Both the position numbers and the translations under genes were made by a program. The notes beneath the pieces were generated by a model. The model searched no databases, was not told where the DNA came from, and saw only the letters and a list, made by a program, of their open reading frames with translations. A DNA stretch of 64,000 nucleotides from Krasilnikovozyma curviuscula (Eukaryota; Basidiomycota; Tremellomycetes; Cystofilobasidiales; Mrakiaceae): positions 177,541 to 241,540 of the forward strand of contig MVAQ01000006.1 in assembly GCA_014825775.1 (NCBI GenBank), given 5' to 3'. This document shows, piece by piece, positions 21,607-34,108 of the stretch (its first letter is position 1; each line of letters opens with the position of its first letter).

Positions 21607-23148
21607 CTATGCAAAAGAGGCAGCTACTACCTGAGGAGTGTCCTCTTCAGTAACCTTCCTGCTCACACTGACGCTGCTGTGAACCGCCTCTCTCCGACCC
21701 CCAAACGACCAATCTCTCCTCCTAGGAAATCTGCTCTTCTCAACCGGCAACCAGAACTCCCTCCTCAAGATCTTAAACACCTGTTCCCTTGCAAACTCTT
21801 CATTCTTGATAGCCTCTTTCACCCTCTCATCGAGCTCCGCCAGACGGAGCTTGTCATCTTCAGACATGATCTCACCTGCGTCCTGCCCTCCAAAGGCATC
21901 GCGCTCATACTGAATTTGTTCCCGAAGCTCCCTTTGGACGTCCCAGTCGGCTTTGAGGAGTGCGACGGGCGGGGACGTGAAGGTCGACTCAAGTGCGTCC
22001 GCCTCGGCTTCGTTTCCTTCTTCACGTAGGGTCTGGAGACGGAGGAGATGCATATTCGTCGGTGCTCGTGGGATAAAGCTCTCTTCTGCTTTACGAATAA
22101 GCTCCGCGACCAGGTCTGGGTTCGCAGTGAGAATCTCGTCTTTGGCTGTGTTTGATGAAAACGAAAGAGGTCGAGGAAAAGTCAGTTTAAAGTTGAGCTA
22201 CTAAAGCACCATAGCAACAATAAAAAACTTCAGAATGGCTAGGGGATCTTACCTGCAGCGTCTCTCTCCTTCTTCTCGATTTTCTCCTTGTCCAACCTTT
22301 CGACAAGCGCCGCTGTCTGATCCATCTTCTCCTTCATGGCTCCCTCAAATCTGGCATATCTCGGCAGTGTCCAGTCCATCTTCTTCTCGAGCACCTTCAT
22401 GCGTCTCTCCGACGGCGTGTCTAGGTGGATTCTGCTGTAGTCGAGAGGTAGATCAGCGCGTGCTGGGCGACTGAAGATGTTGATCCCCAGCGGGTTCTTG
22501 GAGAGATACTCTGATGAGCGGAAGTATGATGGGATGGTGGCTGTGGATGAGGAGGCGTCTGATGAGGTGATAGAGCGAGACTTATCGTTGTGTTGGAACT
22601 TAGTGAGGAGGATGTGGTTTCGAATTGAAGTTGCGGCTTGGCCTAGGAGTTTATTATCAATGTTCAACTACAAGCAGAAAAATAAATGACTTTGTAAGCA
22701 TCAATCGAGAGGAAAACCTTTCACAATGCTTCCACTACTAACCAGGTAGTTATCGATACCACCCCACCTATCAATCTGCGCTAATGCTTCCATAGACGTC
22801 GGTACTCGGAAAGTTTTGTTGAGTGTTTGAGACCAGTGCGACATGATCTTAACTGTTGGTGATCTGAGGGAGTGTTTCTTGTGGTTTTGGATTTTGGTTC
22901 GGTATTCCACTATAACGACGGTTCGGAAAAGGCGAAATCAAAAACGACAGGATGAAACTCGTGATCAGTAAGCAACATTGTCTAAAGGGAAAGAAGTAAA
23001 AGACCCATTTCATTGAATCTTGACTCGAGTACTAACGTTTGACAGGTTGAACACCGTGCAAGAAACCTTCGTCGTTCCAGCGTTGGTATTTAAGTCTGTA
23101 GAAGACGTTCCGGTGCATCTCAGCCTTGTAGCCAGAGTATTTACTCAT
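21607..23148 (-). CDS. Probable mitochondrial large-subunit ribosomal protein bL28m
   Basis: A four-exon gene encoding about 390 residues. Exon 1 starts MSKYSGYKAEMHRNVFYRLK and runs to GVQPVK. Exon 2 reads NHKKHSLRSPTVKIMSHWSQ and continues TLNKTFRVPTSMEALAQID, then RWGGIDNYLLN. The pattern R-x-W/S-x-P-x-V, W-S-x-T-L then A-x-x-x-I-D-x-x-GG-[IL]-DNYLL is the core of bacterial L28 and of its mitochondrial counterpart (yeast Mrpl24). The remaining ~280 residues are a charged, largely helical extension of the kind mitochondrial ribosomal proteins often carry in fungi. Expected role: structural component of the mitochondrial large subunit. The N-terminus is not a classical presequence but is basic. 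The L28 assignment rests on one short conserved block, so confidence in the family is moderate; that the gene is real is secure. Confidence 0.68.
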
Positions 23149-23504
23149 GCTGGGCAGATGTAATTCACTCTATGAAAGAGATTGCTGGTATTCCGTTCCT
23201 TTTGAATGAATTGGTGTGGTCGACTGGGAGAGAAATGCGCTTTTTTTTCTCCCTGCAGACACAGAAAGCTTTGAGAAACAAAACATATCCGGCTCCTCTT
23301 TCTACCTAACGGAACTGTGTCTAGAGATTCTTATTCTATTTATGAGAGGATTTTCCTTCTATTTTTAAAATATTACAATTCCTTGATATTTCTCTCAACC
23401 CTGCTGTTCCCTCGCAGGACGTAGCGCGAGGAAAGGAACAGGGATGTGGTTTCGACTGCATCTACCAGCCCATTTTGCCCCTCTGAGCAGCTTGAGCCTC
23501 AAAG
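23149..23504. promoter_or_regulatory. Divergent promoter between bL28m-like gene and COY1
   Basis: A 356-nt spacer between divergent genes, with a T-rich tract near 23240 and AT-rich sequence at 23335-23395. No specific site is recognised. Confidence 0.5.
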
Positions 23505-26500
23505 ATGGCCGATTTTTCTACTGCCATCGCAACATGGAAGGGTAAGAGCCTATTTGTCCTCGCCTTGGATGCCTTCCCCCCCGCTGATGGATCTCTCGCT
23601 TTCTCGCTGTCCGCTTCCCTTCCCCTTCGGTGACTGGGTCCAGAGATCAACTTGACTGATCTTCAAAAGTCGCTGGACTCTACTGCACTCGAGCTTGTAG
23701 AGAACCAGAAGGAGAACATGGTCGGGAGAAAGAAGCTTGCTGAACAGACCAGAGGTGAGTTTAGTTTCACACCAGCTCCAACGTCCTGTGGTGGACGTGA
23801 CTGCATTTAAAGGGGTTCCTGGTGCTATTTTTCCTACTCTGAGTATTTTATACGGAATGACGTTGAGGATGGGCCTCTAGGAGCCAATTAGGTAGAAGAC
23901 AGGAAACGAAACGTAGTTCGCTATGTCGAACCGCTGCGCGTTCTCGCAGTGCCTCGTGCCCTCTTCATGAGTAACAGAAGAATGACAACTGTCTTTTGAT
24001 TTCCCTTAGAATTCCGAAAGATGCCAACGGATGATGCTGAATATCCACCGACGTTGAAGGCCCTCCTCAAAGCCTACCAGACTGAAATTGATCTCCTAAC
24101 GAAGCGATCCAAAGTGTCTGAATCGTCCTTCTTGAATCTCTACAAACTCCTATCGGAAGCACCTGATCCCTACCCACTCTTGGAAGTCGCTGTAGACCAG
24201 ACAGTTCGTGTTGCTGAGGCTAGAATTGCAGAGAGCGAGTTGGAAAGGGTAAAGGAGGAGTTGGCAGAGTCGAAGAAGAAGGTGGAAGAAGCCGCAAAGG
24301 ATAAAGAGAAGCTCAAGAAGATGGAAGAGAGAGTTGAAACCATGGAGAAGAAGATGGAGGAAATGGTCAGTGAGAAGGTTGGCCAAAAGGAGAACGAGCT
24401 CAACGCAACGTATGATGAACGAATGAGAAATTACGAGGATCGGCGAGTTCTTTCCGTTTCTCATGTGTCATATTAAGCCTGAAGTAGTAATTGTACTAAT
24501 AAGCTCTTTCTCATTTGATAATTTCATCGTCTCAGTGAACGAGACCTGCTCCGTCAACTCCGAACAACTTCGTCCCAGCTTCGCGATGCTCGCACCTCAT
24601 CTGACACTAGTGCCGCCAAGCTTCTCGAATCGTCGACTCAGAAGGAAGGTGAAGTTGTGGCGAAGTTGGAAGAGCTGGACATGGTTGTCGGCGATCTCGA
24701 GAGGGCGAATTCCAGAGTTGCAGCTGTTGAGAGACGAAATGTAAGTGAGAACGGATATCTTTACAGGGGTATAGCGTACTACGAAACTAACCAGTTAAAA
24801 AAATAGGAAATCTTGAGAGCCGAGATCGAAGCTGTCAGATCTGGATCTTCTCACGTCGACCGGTCAGTCTTCTCAACTTTATACGTTTGGAACTCACCAT
24901 CCTTTGCTTACCGAGATTCTTTTATTATATAGAGCCAAACTTCTTGAATCTCAAATCCACGACCTCGAAAGCTCTGCCTCCTCCCTCCTCCGAGCACTAG
25001 ATACTGAAAAGGAATCGAAATCTCAATTAGGAAAAACGCTACAGAAGAAGATCGATACTCTCGAGAAGGAGGTCAATGATAGGGTTGCAGAATGTGAGGT
25101 GTTGCGAGGTAAATTGATTAAATATGCGGATTATGATGAGATTAAGCGAGAATTGGAGATCATGAAGGTCAGTGCGGACATCTTTCTGCTGTTGCATGGC
25201 CTTGAATACTAACGAGATTGTCATCACACCAGTTTGTCGAGTTTTCTACCGGTGATGCAGACGATCAGCTTTCTTTGCCTGATCCAAACGGGGACAAAAA
25301 CGTTCGTGCAGGCGCAACACTAGAAGTTTTGTTGAGCGCGAAGAACAAGAGAATCTTGGATGATCTGACTAAGATTAGAGTGGGTAACTACGCCTTAGGT
25401 TGCTTTCTATCCTAAAACCTACTCATACCGATTTCTTCGTCCAGGTTGCCCATGATGATCTCGTCAAATCCCAAGTGGCGTCTGAAGCAACTCTGAAAAC
25501 CGTTCAAAGTGAACTTGACAAGCAGAAATCTCTCAACGACAAACTTGAAAACGACCTCTTGCACATGAACAAGCACTCAAACGGCCGCACGACCAACGAT
25601 GACACGGCGACTACATCGAACGGCAGTGGCCTGTCTGGTTTGGACTTGGGAACAAGTAAGCGTTTGTCGTCTGAGGTGGTGTCGGGAACACGTTCACCTG
25701 ATCCCAGCGTGGCTGGAAAGAGCGTTGCAGGAGGAGCCGATACAAGTATCTTGCCCATTGTTACCAGTCAGAGAGACAGGTTCCGAGCTCGAAACGCGGA
25801 ACTCGAAGAGGTGAGTCTTTATTCTCTTGGTCGAAGTTCAATAAATAAACCTGACTCTGCTTGTTTCTCCTTCTGTCTACTAGGAACTTCGTAAACAAAC
25901 CGAGACCATCACAGATCTCCGTACGGAAATCAAAACTCTCCAAGCTGATAACTTGAAGCTCTACGAGAAGGTTAGGTACATTGGGCAGTACCGAGATGAG
26001 TCATCAAGTTCCTCTGGCGGGCCTTCGTTGAGGGGTTCTGCCGCTGGTGGGGGGCACAACACGAGCTTGATGAGTGTTGGACTGAATGGGCTGGTCCGGA
26101 ACGACGAGATTGGGAAGTATAAGGACAAGTATGACGAGAGTCTGAATCCGTTTGAAGCTTTCAAAGGAAGAGTAAGTGCTTTTGCTTTCTTTGACTGGGA
26201 ATTGTTTTGACTGACTTTATTCCCTGTTCGTCGGAAACAGGAGGCGCAACGTGCTATTCAAGCTCTGAATCCTATCGAAAGAGCAGTGTTTACTCTCTCG
26301 CGAGCTATCATCGGAAACAGACGCGCTCGGTCACTGTTTGTGGTAAGTGAATCTGATTGGAACGCAGATACCGTCATACCGTTCACGTAGTAATATTTCA
26401 CTTATTTTCTCTACGCATTCTTCTAGCTCTATGCTGCAACGTTACATCTACTGGTGATGTTTACCATATGGGGATTCTTGGGCGGAGCGAACACGGAGCT

Positions 26501-26525
26501 GTCAGCGCCTATAAGGCCGGTGTGA
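23505..26525 (+). CDS. COY1: CASP/Coy1 Golgi coiled-coil protein
   Basis: An eleven-exon gene encoding about 695 residues. It begins MADFSTAIATWKEINLTDLQ, the typical CASP start, followed by KSLDSTALELVENQKEN and LAEQTREFRK. Nearly all of the rest is coiled coil (for example KKVEEAAKDKEKLKKMEERV). The C-terminal CASP domain is clear: SILPIVTSQRDRFRARNAEL, then NLKLYEKVRYIGQY and YKDKYDESLNPFEAFKGRE. The family's tail anchor follows: LNPIERAVFTLSRAIIGNR then ARSLFVLYAATLHLLVMFTI. Known role: a golgin-like tail-anchored protein of the Golgi membrane acting in intra-Golgi retrograde vesicle traffic. The conserved Tyr in the transmembrane segment (VLYAATLHLLV) is present. All joins keep the frame. 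An exon with a Gly/Ser-rich insert (near 25600-25740) is less conserved. Confidence 0.94.
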
Positions 26526-27068
26526 GGGAAAACTTATCAGCGCTGGTCTCTATATTCTATGTAACAACATGATGAATGTGCTCGGTTTTCGATCTTTCAA
26601 TGTGAAGGAATTTCGAGGAGACCAGAAGTAAAAATAAGAAATGTTGTGAACCCCAAAAACACTGCCAGCCCACGGTGCCTCAGACTACGACCGTCTTTTT
26701 TTGCCTCACTCCATTTCTTTGGCCACACTGTGGGACATAGAAATCCAGAAACTTAGCAAAGTATCCTGCAGGTAGGTTCTCATATCTATCTGGCTCTTTT
26801 GGCTCGAGCTTAGGTCAACTGCCGTTGGTATCCTCGTTGACTCACCTGTCCCTTCCCTCCCTCTTGAAATGGAAATATAGAAAGGCCGTCACGACAGCTT
26901 GAACCCTAAAGTGGGTACTCAGTGGCTCGATGATCTCTGTCTCGCTGTTCAATTCAGGCTGATGTACACTCTCTCTTCTCTGTTTGTCTTGGGTAGACAT
27001 CTTTTCATCGTTCGCTTGGTACCCTTCACTTCTGTTCCACCCAATCCGTCGTCGTCTTCGTCCCGACG
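26526..27068. promoter_or_regulatory. Spacer between COY1 and the C2H2 gene
   Basis: About 540 nt between two plus-strand genes. It should contain the COY1 3' end and the promoter of the zinc-finger gene. A minus-strand open frame over 26842-27282 runs into the following gene on the other strand and is most likely a shadow. Confidence 0.5.
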
Positions 27069-28378
27069 ATGAATCACCTGGGCGAGATGGACCCTCAGCT
27101 TGAATACGAGCTACAGGAAGACTTGGATGAGCAGTGAGTTCCTTAAACAGGTCTTTCACCCAGGAACAGAGTGATAACGGCATTCCCCCTTCGCTCCTCG
27201 CAGCGATCCCTCCAAACGACTTCGAATGGATGACTACCTCCAACACGATCCTGACCAGGATCAAGGTGAATGGGCTGACCATCAGTACCTAGAAGAAGAC
27301 CAGCAACTACCAGCAGAAGAGTGAGTTTTAATGACACGCTCTCACGACCTCTGTGCTACAGAATCCTTGCTGAAAGTGTGGATGTTACTACCTCCTTTTT
27401 GCAGTGTAACGATCATCCCCTCTGAGCCAGCACCACAGCCTATCAAACTAACTGCAACAGGAAAGCCTTCTAAAATGGTTCGACCTCCGCCTTGCGACTA
27501 CGTCTCGCTGGTAGCTCCGTACGACGTTTGCGGAAAGCAAATCAATCGAAGCTATGACGTGAATAGGCACAAACTAGTCCATGTAAACGAAGAGAAGAAG
27601 TTGTTGGAGAAGGGCGAGATCGAGTGGAAGGATTGTAAAGCGATGCACGACTTGAAGCTGCCGGAGCCAGGTCGAGAGGAGGAGGAAGAAGAAGGTGTCT
27701 ACGAGGAAGAAGCGGAGGGGTCGGGAATCAAGACCAAAAAGAGAAAGAGGAAGTTGGGCGAGGAATACTTGTGTGCAACCTGCTCTAAGGGATACTTTAG
27801 ACGAGACGCTTTGCTTCGGTAAGTGCCAACCCAGACCATTGTTCGATCGATTGCATAAAGAATTCGACCTAATTAGCTCGGATTTGTTTTCTGGAATTCG
27901 AAGTCATTGCCGTAAACTCAACCACGTTTACTCCGACACGGTCGAAATAGGCTCGTCGAGTAAAACGAGCATGAGCAACGACTACGAAGCTGGAGGAAGC
28001 CACCTCGACGGAGTCTATGACGACCCTCATCACCATCACCACCACACAGATGGTCTCTTGGGCGACACTGTTGACGAAAGCGGAGAGCCGCTCCCGCACC
28101 ACGACGGCCTCGAGCACGAGCACGACGGGTACTCGCACGAACTTTACTCCTTTCCCGAATACACCAATGGTGGAGGCTCTTCAGCAATCCACCATCATGA
28201 CGTACTTGGTTTGCCGGAAGGTGATGAGTTCCTCCTCCAGATCGACCCAAACTTGCTACCCGATCAACAACACCTTGTCGGTGGCGACTACCAGTTTCAT
28301 CTGGGTGGGGACGATGCCAGCGGTAATAGATCCTTCACAAGTAATGTCTTGAGCTATTCGGTAGAGGAATCTCAGTAA
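27069..28378 (+). CDS. C2H2 zinc-finger protein, possible transcription factor
   Basis: A four-exon gene encoding about 360 residues. The N-terminal ~75 residues are acidic. A first finger-like segment is irregular: its second half (C-GKQINRSYDVNRHKLVH, H-x3-H) is normal, but the preceding Cys is 12 residues away (CDYVSLVAPYDVC) instead of 2-4. After an acidic and Lys-rich linker a second finger reads CATCSKGYFRRDALLRHCRK then LNH, giving C-x2-C-x12-H-x5-H. The basic run KTKKRKRK before it could be a nuclear localisation signal. The C-terminal half is acidic with clusters of histidine (DPHHHHHHTDG). Introns interrupt the gene at phase 2 sites and the last one splits finger 2 at DALLR/HCR. A DNA-binding regulator is likely; no named orthologue is recognised. 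Confidence 0.78.
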
Positions 28379-28795
28379 AAGCAGAAATAAGCGATGGCGG
28401 GAACTTTTTGTAGTCTGTTTTGATGACGTGATGTCATACGATAAAGGAGAAACGTGCCCCTTTTGTATGTTTTCTTATCTGTGGTGTGTGCTTGTGTGCT
28501 CTTTTTTTCTACATATAAAATAGTAGCCTTTGTTTGGCGTAAAGTATCTCAGATAATACCCTTTCCTTCATCCTCTTTCTGTCGTTCGAATGCTAGAAGT
28601 ATGAGAACAAGCTTTTTCATTCGACGAAATAAATCTCTGAACTCATCTAAACAGAAACATAGAGAAGGAAATTCTAGACTGTGATATAATCCAAGATGAA
28701 GAGCCACCCTATCAATACACCCCCAAATCGAGGGAAAGGGACAAAGTACAATGTTCAAGACGATACAACCCCTTCACATTTCGTGCCATTCCTCA
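28379..28795. other. Convergent intergenic region, no gene seen
   Basis: This lies between the 3' ends of the C2H2 gene and GSH1. It is T-rich and presumably untranslated; I see no supported gene. Confidence 0.55.
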
Positions 28796-31700
28796 TCATT
28801 TAGGGCTCGAAGGCTTCGATGCTGATCCAATGTAGTGTGATCCAAGTAGGCATTCAGCGTTGACGTCGCCTCGCTCGACGGCGTTGACGTGCCTCGCGAG
28901 ATCGTATGCGATTTCTGCACTCACGACCGAGTCTTTCTTGTACAGAGGATGGGAGGTGATAAAGTTTCGGGTGTAGGCCGCGGCGGTTTGGATCGAACCT
29001 GTAAGGAGACAAAGAGTGCGTTGAGTTCGGTATGTCGTTCGAGGAGCGGAAGTGCTATTAGATAGGGGCTCACCATTGGCTCGGCCTTTGATCAGCTCGA
29101 GATAAGTCCTGATCTTAGCCTTTTCAGTAAAATCAATGTTGAGAGAGTTTAGGTATGAGTTGACCACGCCTATCAGCCCTGGGAATTCACCCTATACACA
29201 ACAGCATCATTTAGTACGGCGATTTCCATATAAAAAAAAACTGAAAAGCGAAAAAGACGCACCTTTCCGTTCATGATTTCGTTAATTGTCATCTCCTCAT
29301 ACTCATCATCCACAGGCCCAGTAGGAGTCACGGGCGTCACAGGCGTAGCATGGCCGGATAAGGACTGCTCAGGAATTTCGACATTGACGGACGCCGTCGA
29401 CGCGTTTCTCGAGTGTTGGCTGCTGTTGCTGTGACCGTTGACACCTTGATCTTCCTTCGGTGACGGTGGTCGAGAGCGCACGTCGTGCTTCGACCAGGAC
29501 CGGCCGGGGAAGACTTGTTTGCGGAAGTAGAACTTCGTGTTTTTAACGGCGTCCCTCGGCTGAGCTCGTTTCATATTTTCGTCGACCTGGCGAGGAAACA
29601 AAAAAAGCATCATAAGCAAATATCAAGAGCAAAAGAGAGGCGAGCTAACGTTACATACCTTTGATATAGGAATGTAGAAGTTGAGTCCGAAACTGAGGAT
29701 CGCGCGCGTGAGGAGCACTATGAAAACACTGTATGCCGCATTCTCATAATCCGTAAGCTGGACCTCCATACTCCTGAACTCAACTCTCCACCCAATGTTG
29801 GTGTTCGGTGGGGGTGGCTTGAACCTCAAAGTCTGCCAGTTGGTAGATTGAAGGTTCTAGACGAAGCGACGGCCAGTGAGTTATAGTGTAACAACTCGCG
29901 ATGGGGGTGAGGAGATGTAACTCACCTCGAAGTGGTCTGTTGAAGTCTCGTCGTCCATATCGATCGCCTCAGAGAAGATGACCAGAGGATCTCGGATGAA
30001 CAGATGAGCGACGTGATTGGAGAGCAGAGGAGGGACACCTGGAGGACAAATCCAACGAGAAGTTTAGTCCTACAACACAAAGAATGAGGCCGACGAAACT
30101 CACCATGTTTAATCAAACGTTCTCGAGCACCTTCGTCCATCTGCAGCGGTATATCGTTGTACTCCGGTCGGTTCTTGGCGTCCGCAGAAATGTACGAGTC
30201 GATCGAGTCGTACCTCGATTTAGGAATTACAAACTTGTTCTCCTTCAGAGGCTGTTGAAACATCATAACCACTATTAGAAAAGAGTAAGGACTTCGAAGA
30301 GTATAGAAGAGAGAGAAAAGCTACTTTAAGGCCTCGTTCTTCTTCTGTTCGATCGTCAACACCGGCAGAGATGACATTCCATCGACAGTCAACATCGGCA
30401 AGGTACCCTCGATAGGCAGGTGAGTTAGCTGATAGTGCAAGCTTCGAAGCAAAAGGTATCAGCTTCTGGTCGCACAGTCTCTCTGACTTGCACAGCAAGC
30501 GAGGACTCACCATAATGGGCGCAACAGGCGCGAGGGCGTCGTATACCCTAAAACCTTCTTCCACATCACACGCTTGGAATGTTATCTGCAAACAACAGCA
30601 GCCCATCCCAAAGCCCATCGCGTCCATATAGATATGGTCAGCTTTCGCCGCACCGTCCTTTGCCTCTCGGTCGCCAGCATACAGGGTGCGATCCCACGGG
30701 ATGGACGGGTCAATGAATGGGGATGGCGTGTGGACGTCCTTGTAGATAGGTACGTTGATGCACACCTTAGACCCTCGGCGGCGGCGGATGTTGGCTGCTA
30801 GCGTGCTACGAGAAGCACCCAAAAAACCGTTAATAAACAGAGCTCTATTTGTTTTTTACTCAGAACGAAAAGATAGCATCAACTTTCATAGGGAGCTACT
30901 TACGGGAATCTGACATGTTCATTGATGATCTGATCGGGAAGAAAGAGACTCTGGGCGGCTTCCCCGCCAGCTTCAGTCGGAGGATCTGTGAATGATTCGT
31001 CTGTGCACCCTAACCTGCACCATGCAGTAAACGTCATCGGGAGCTCATCATCCGAAAGGTACTTCTTCGCCAACGCCCTCCTGCGTTCACACGGATATCA
31101 GCCGGTTGAAAAAAAAAGTCGGGGTAGGGTGAGTTTGTAATCAACTGTGCGCTTTCGTCCGAGCTGACAGAGACTTACCTCCATCGCATGTTGGGTTCGA
31201 CGCTAAGCAGGCTCTTAATGGTGACATCGTACGGTTCTCCAGGTGTGCTCTCGAGCATGTATCGTCCAAACTCTGGGTGGAATGTAGGTGGTACGTCCGT
31301 TACAGCGTCGGAGGCAGTGAGGTCGTTGCACACGCTCGACAGCTTCTTGAGAATCTCGGTCTGGGACAAAGAGAGTAAAGCACGTTTTTGTTGGTCGTGG
31401 AAGGACACAATGACCATCTCAACCTGAAGTTGTGATTAAGTCGTTGGACCGAGAAAGAGACCAAGACCGAGAAAAAAATGGGCGTAAAAGGTGTCAGAAA
31501 TTTTGTGTGTTGATGACAAAGACGACTCGACTGAGAAGAACAGAGCAAGGGCAAGGGAGGAAAAAAAATGTGTAGTCGTCCCAGCAGTATTCCATCAGCT
31601 GTGAAAGAGTCCACCCCTGCATTCACTGACGAAACTTTCGAAAGCGCTCCACCAACGGTTCAATAAACCAGTCGGCCACCATGCTGAGAGGAAGAGACAC

Positions 31701-31921
31701 CTGTTCGTCCCAGTCTCCTCTTCGAAAAGAAAGTAGCTAGAAAAACCTAGAAAGAAAAAGGAGCAGCTCACCTCGTCCCCCCAGAGGAGCTGATCGCCCT
31801 GCCTGTCCTTCAGGCGATCCCAGAGGTGTAGGAACTGGGTGATGCCATGGTACTTGACGTGGTCGATGTACTTCTTGGAGTCCTCGAAGGCCAAGGGGGT
31901 TCCGATGACGAGGAGACCCAT
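28796..31921 (-). CDS. GSH1: Glutamate-cysteine ligase catalytic subunit
   Basis: A multi-exon gene for the first and rate-limiting enzyme of glutathione synthesis (ATP-dependent joining of glutamate and cysteine in the cytosol). The start [20 protein letters not shown] is the conserved eukaryotic GCL N-terminus. Further family signatures in order are [146 protein letters not shown] and [20 protein letters not shown]. Met-Glu and Glu residues in LLWGDEVE and the ENLQSTNW block belong to the active site. The C-terminal region has a Ser/Pro-rich insert, then [10 protein letters not shown] and [17 protein letters not shown]. It faces a metallo-beta-lactamase-fold gene across a 660-nt spacer. Confidence 0.96.
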
Positions 31922-32581
31922 CTCGAGGGCCAGGTAGACGGAAGGAGGGCGGCTTTAGGTGGTGGCTGGGGTCCAAGCAGGATTGCCTCACAAGAGTTCG
32001 GGACTGAGGAAAATAAAAATCCGCAAAGTGACTATATCTTGGGAGATATTTCCCTCCAGTGAACAGAAAGAGGACATAATTGCCAGGTCAGAGCAAAGGT
32101 CAGGTACGCAGAGGAGGCAACGTCGTACTACCGAACGGCGATCGAACGCCCATCAGGCGCATGGAAATGTAAACAAAGCGGATTGCGAGGTTCCGTCTGT
32201 TCAATTATCTCAAAGGAAAAATTATCCGAATTAGAAAATGAAGTCAAGAGTTCAATAGAAGCTGATTGGGGATCTTCACCCAAGCCATGCTGCAGCAGAT
32301 ACTAGAAAGGTATCTGAATGCATCTTATATATACACAGAGTATGAACATTGCGCTGCACCTATAGCGAATATCCGAACGGACATTGGATAACCTAAAACG
32401 ATATCTAGAGCATCTGCTGGACGAGAGAAACGGGAGGAAAGACTGGTAGCAGCAGAGGTTCGTCCCCGACGCCGAGATAAGAGGTTGTCGACAGCCACAT
32501 TTTCCAGCTCGAAAGATATAAAACCTGAGATATAGCTCACTCTGCCCATCACAGACCAAAACTATTTTACAGTGGGACAAG
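31922..32581. promoter_or_regulatory. Divergent promoter between GSH1 and the MBL-fold gene
   Basis: A 660-nt spacer. I looked for a Yap1/Pap1-type site (TKACTMA), expected for GSH1 in many fungi. The closest is GTGACTATA near 32026, which misses the consensus, so no oxidative-stress element is claimed. Confidence 0.5.
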
Positions 32582-34108
32582 AATGGCAGCTTCCCTCACT
32601 CAGGTCGATAAACTCCAGTGAGCACTCCGTTTTATTTCGCCCTTATCTCTCCTTTGCTCTCGTCCTGACGGGTATTAACTCCCTGCCCTACTTTCCGAAA
32701 GAATTGAGATCCTCGTAGACAACCACATCGAATGGTTCGTCCCCGTTCATGACTTGGAATCATCGTCATCGAGGCTGACGCGATTTCTCTTGTTCCCTCC
32801 AGGATGTCCCCTCTCCCGCCTGGGTTCTCCCACGAGCCCGCTGTGCAAATGAGGAACGGCCCGCCTGTTGATACAGAGCTCACTGGCTTGCCTTTTGTCG
32901 ATCTGGAGAACTACTGCTGTGGTGGTACGCCCGGAGGCTCCTTGCGTCGGAGAGAACGTCTCTGACTATCTGCTGCTTTTGCTCGCAAGCTCATGGGTTG
33001 AGCTTTGTCCTCACGACAACCATCGATGGAAAAGAAGAGAAACTGTTGTTCGACACCGGTGACTACCCTCCTCCTTCCTCCCGACTCGCCCGTACGCCGC
33101 GAGCTGACCCACCCTTGCAGGCCCCGACTCACAGAGCATAATCCGCAACCTGAAAGCGCTCAAGATCAACCCATCCTCCATTACCCAGTTCGCCCTCTCC
33201 CACTGGCACGCAGACCATAGCGGTGGCCTGCTCGCCTTCCTCTCGTACCGCAACACCTTCGACCCTCTCATGCCCATCGTGTGCGACATGCACCCGCACC
33301 GGCCAGTGGCACGGGGGATCGCGCCCCCACCGATGTACAAGCCTGCTTATAGGCTGCCCAGTGATCCGGAGTTTGACGCGATGGAGAAGCTCGGCGCGAT
33401 CGTTGAGAAGCACGAGGAAGGGCATGAGAGGAAGGGCGGGTTTTGGGTATCAGGCAAGATTGAGAGAGTGACGGAGTTCGAGAATGGGCTATTTGGGAGT
33501 ATCCAGTGGAAGGAGGGTAAGTGGGAAGAAGATCTGGTGAGTTTGGGTGACTGATTCGCTGTAAGTGATGAGAGTGTGACCAGTGCGGTTCTATCCCCTT
33601 TCAAAGATGATTTGGGATGAGAGATACTGCGTTGTCGATGTGAATCCAAAGGGGCTTGTAATATTCTCTTCGTGTTCTCGTGAGTCTTCTTCAGGTCCTT
33701 CGCTTGAACTCTGACTTCGGCGCTGACTCTTGCCTTCGATCATGCAGACGCTGGCATCGTCAACGTCGTTCTCGACGCCATGAAGAACTTCCCTGGTAGA
33801 CCCGTCCACGCCGTTCTCGGTGGTTTACATCTCGCAGGTCCGTCCGCCCTCACGTCTCTTGTCTCCCAAACTGGGCCTCTGATCACACCTCGTCATTTTA
33901 AGGTCCAGAACTCGCGTACCGAGTCCCTCCGACCGTCGACTTCTTCACCAGCCTTTCTCCTCAGCCAGAGTATATCCTCCCACTTCACTGTACTGGCCAC
34001 GCGGCGAAGGTTGAGCTGGCGAAGGCGTTAGGAGAGAAGATTGTTCCCGCGGCGACCGGGTCGCTCATTATGATTCCACCTCCTCTGATGCCTGTGAAGA
34101 AGGAGTGA
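32582..34108 (+). CDS. Metallo-beta-lactamase-fold protein, DHPMP-synthase-like
   Basis: A seven- or eight-exon gene for a protein of roughly 370 residues. It starts MAASLTQVDKLQIEILVDNH. The metallo-beta-lactamase fold is shown by HGLSFVLTTTIDGKEEKLLF, DTGPDSQSIIRN and the metal-binding HxHxDH motif in LSHWHADHSGGL. Downstream ligand motifs are SSCSHAGIVNVV, GGLHLAGPELAYR and LPLHCTGH. The combination of SHWHADHSGGL, CSHAGI[VI]N and LHCTGH is typical of the family that includes the archaeal methanopterin-precursor enzyme annotated as 7,8-dihydropterin-6-methyl-4-(ribofuranosyl)aminobenzene phosphate synthase. Fungi lack that pathway, so the true substrate is unknown. An exon near 32868-32932 ends in a Cys pair (ENYCC) before a G/GTGGTA donor. 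No targeting signal is evident. Confidence 0.87.

Noticed and set aside
26842..27282. Minus-strand frame overlapping the C2H2 gene start
   Set aside because: It overlaps the well-supported first exons of the C2H2 gene on the other strand.
31922..32581. Yap1-type stress element in the GSH1 promoter
   Set aside because: No sequence fits TKACTMA; the nearest, GTGACTATA, differs at a required position.
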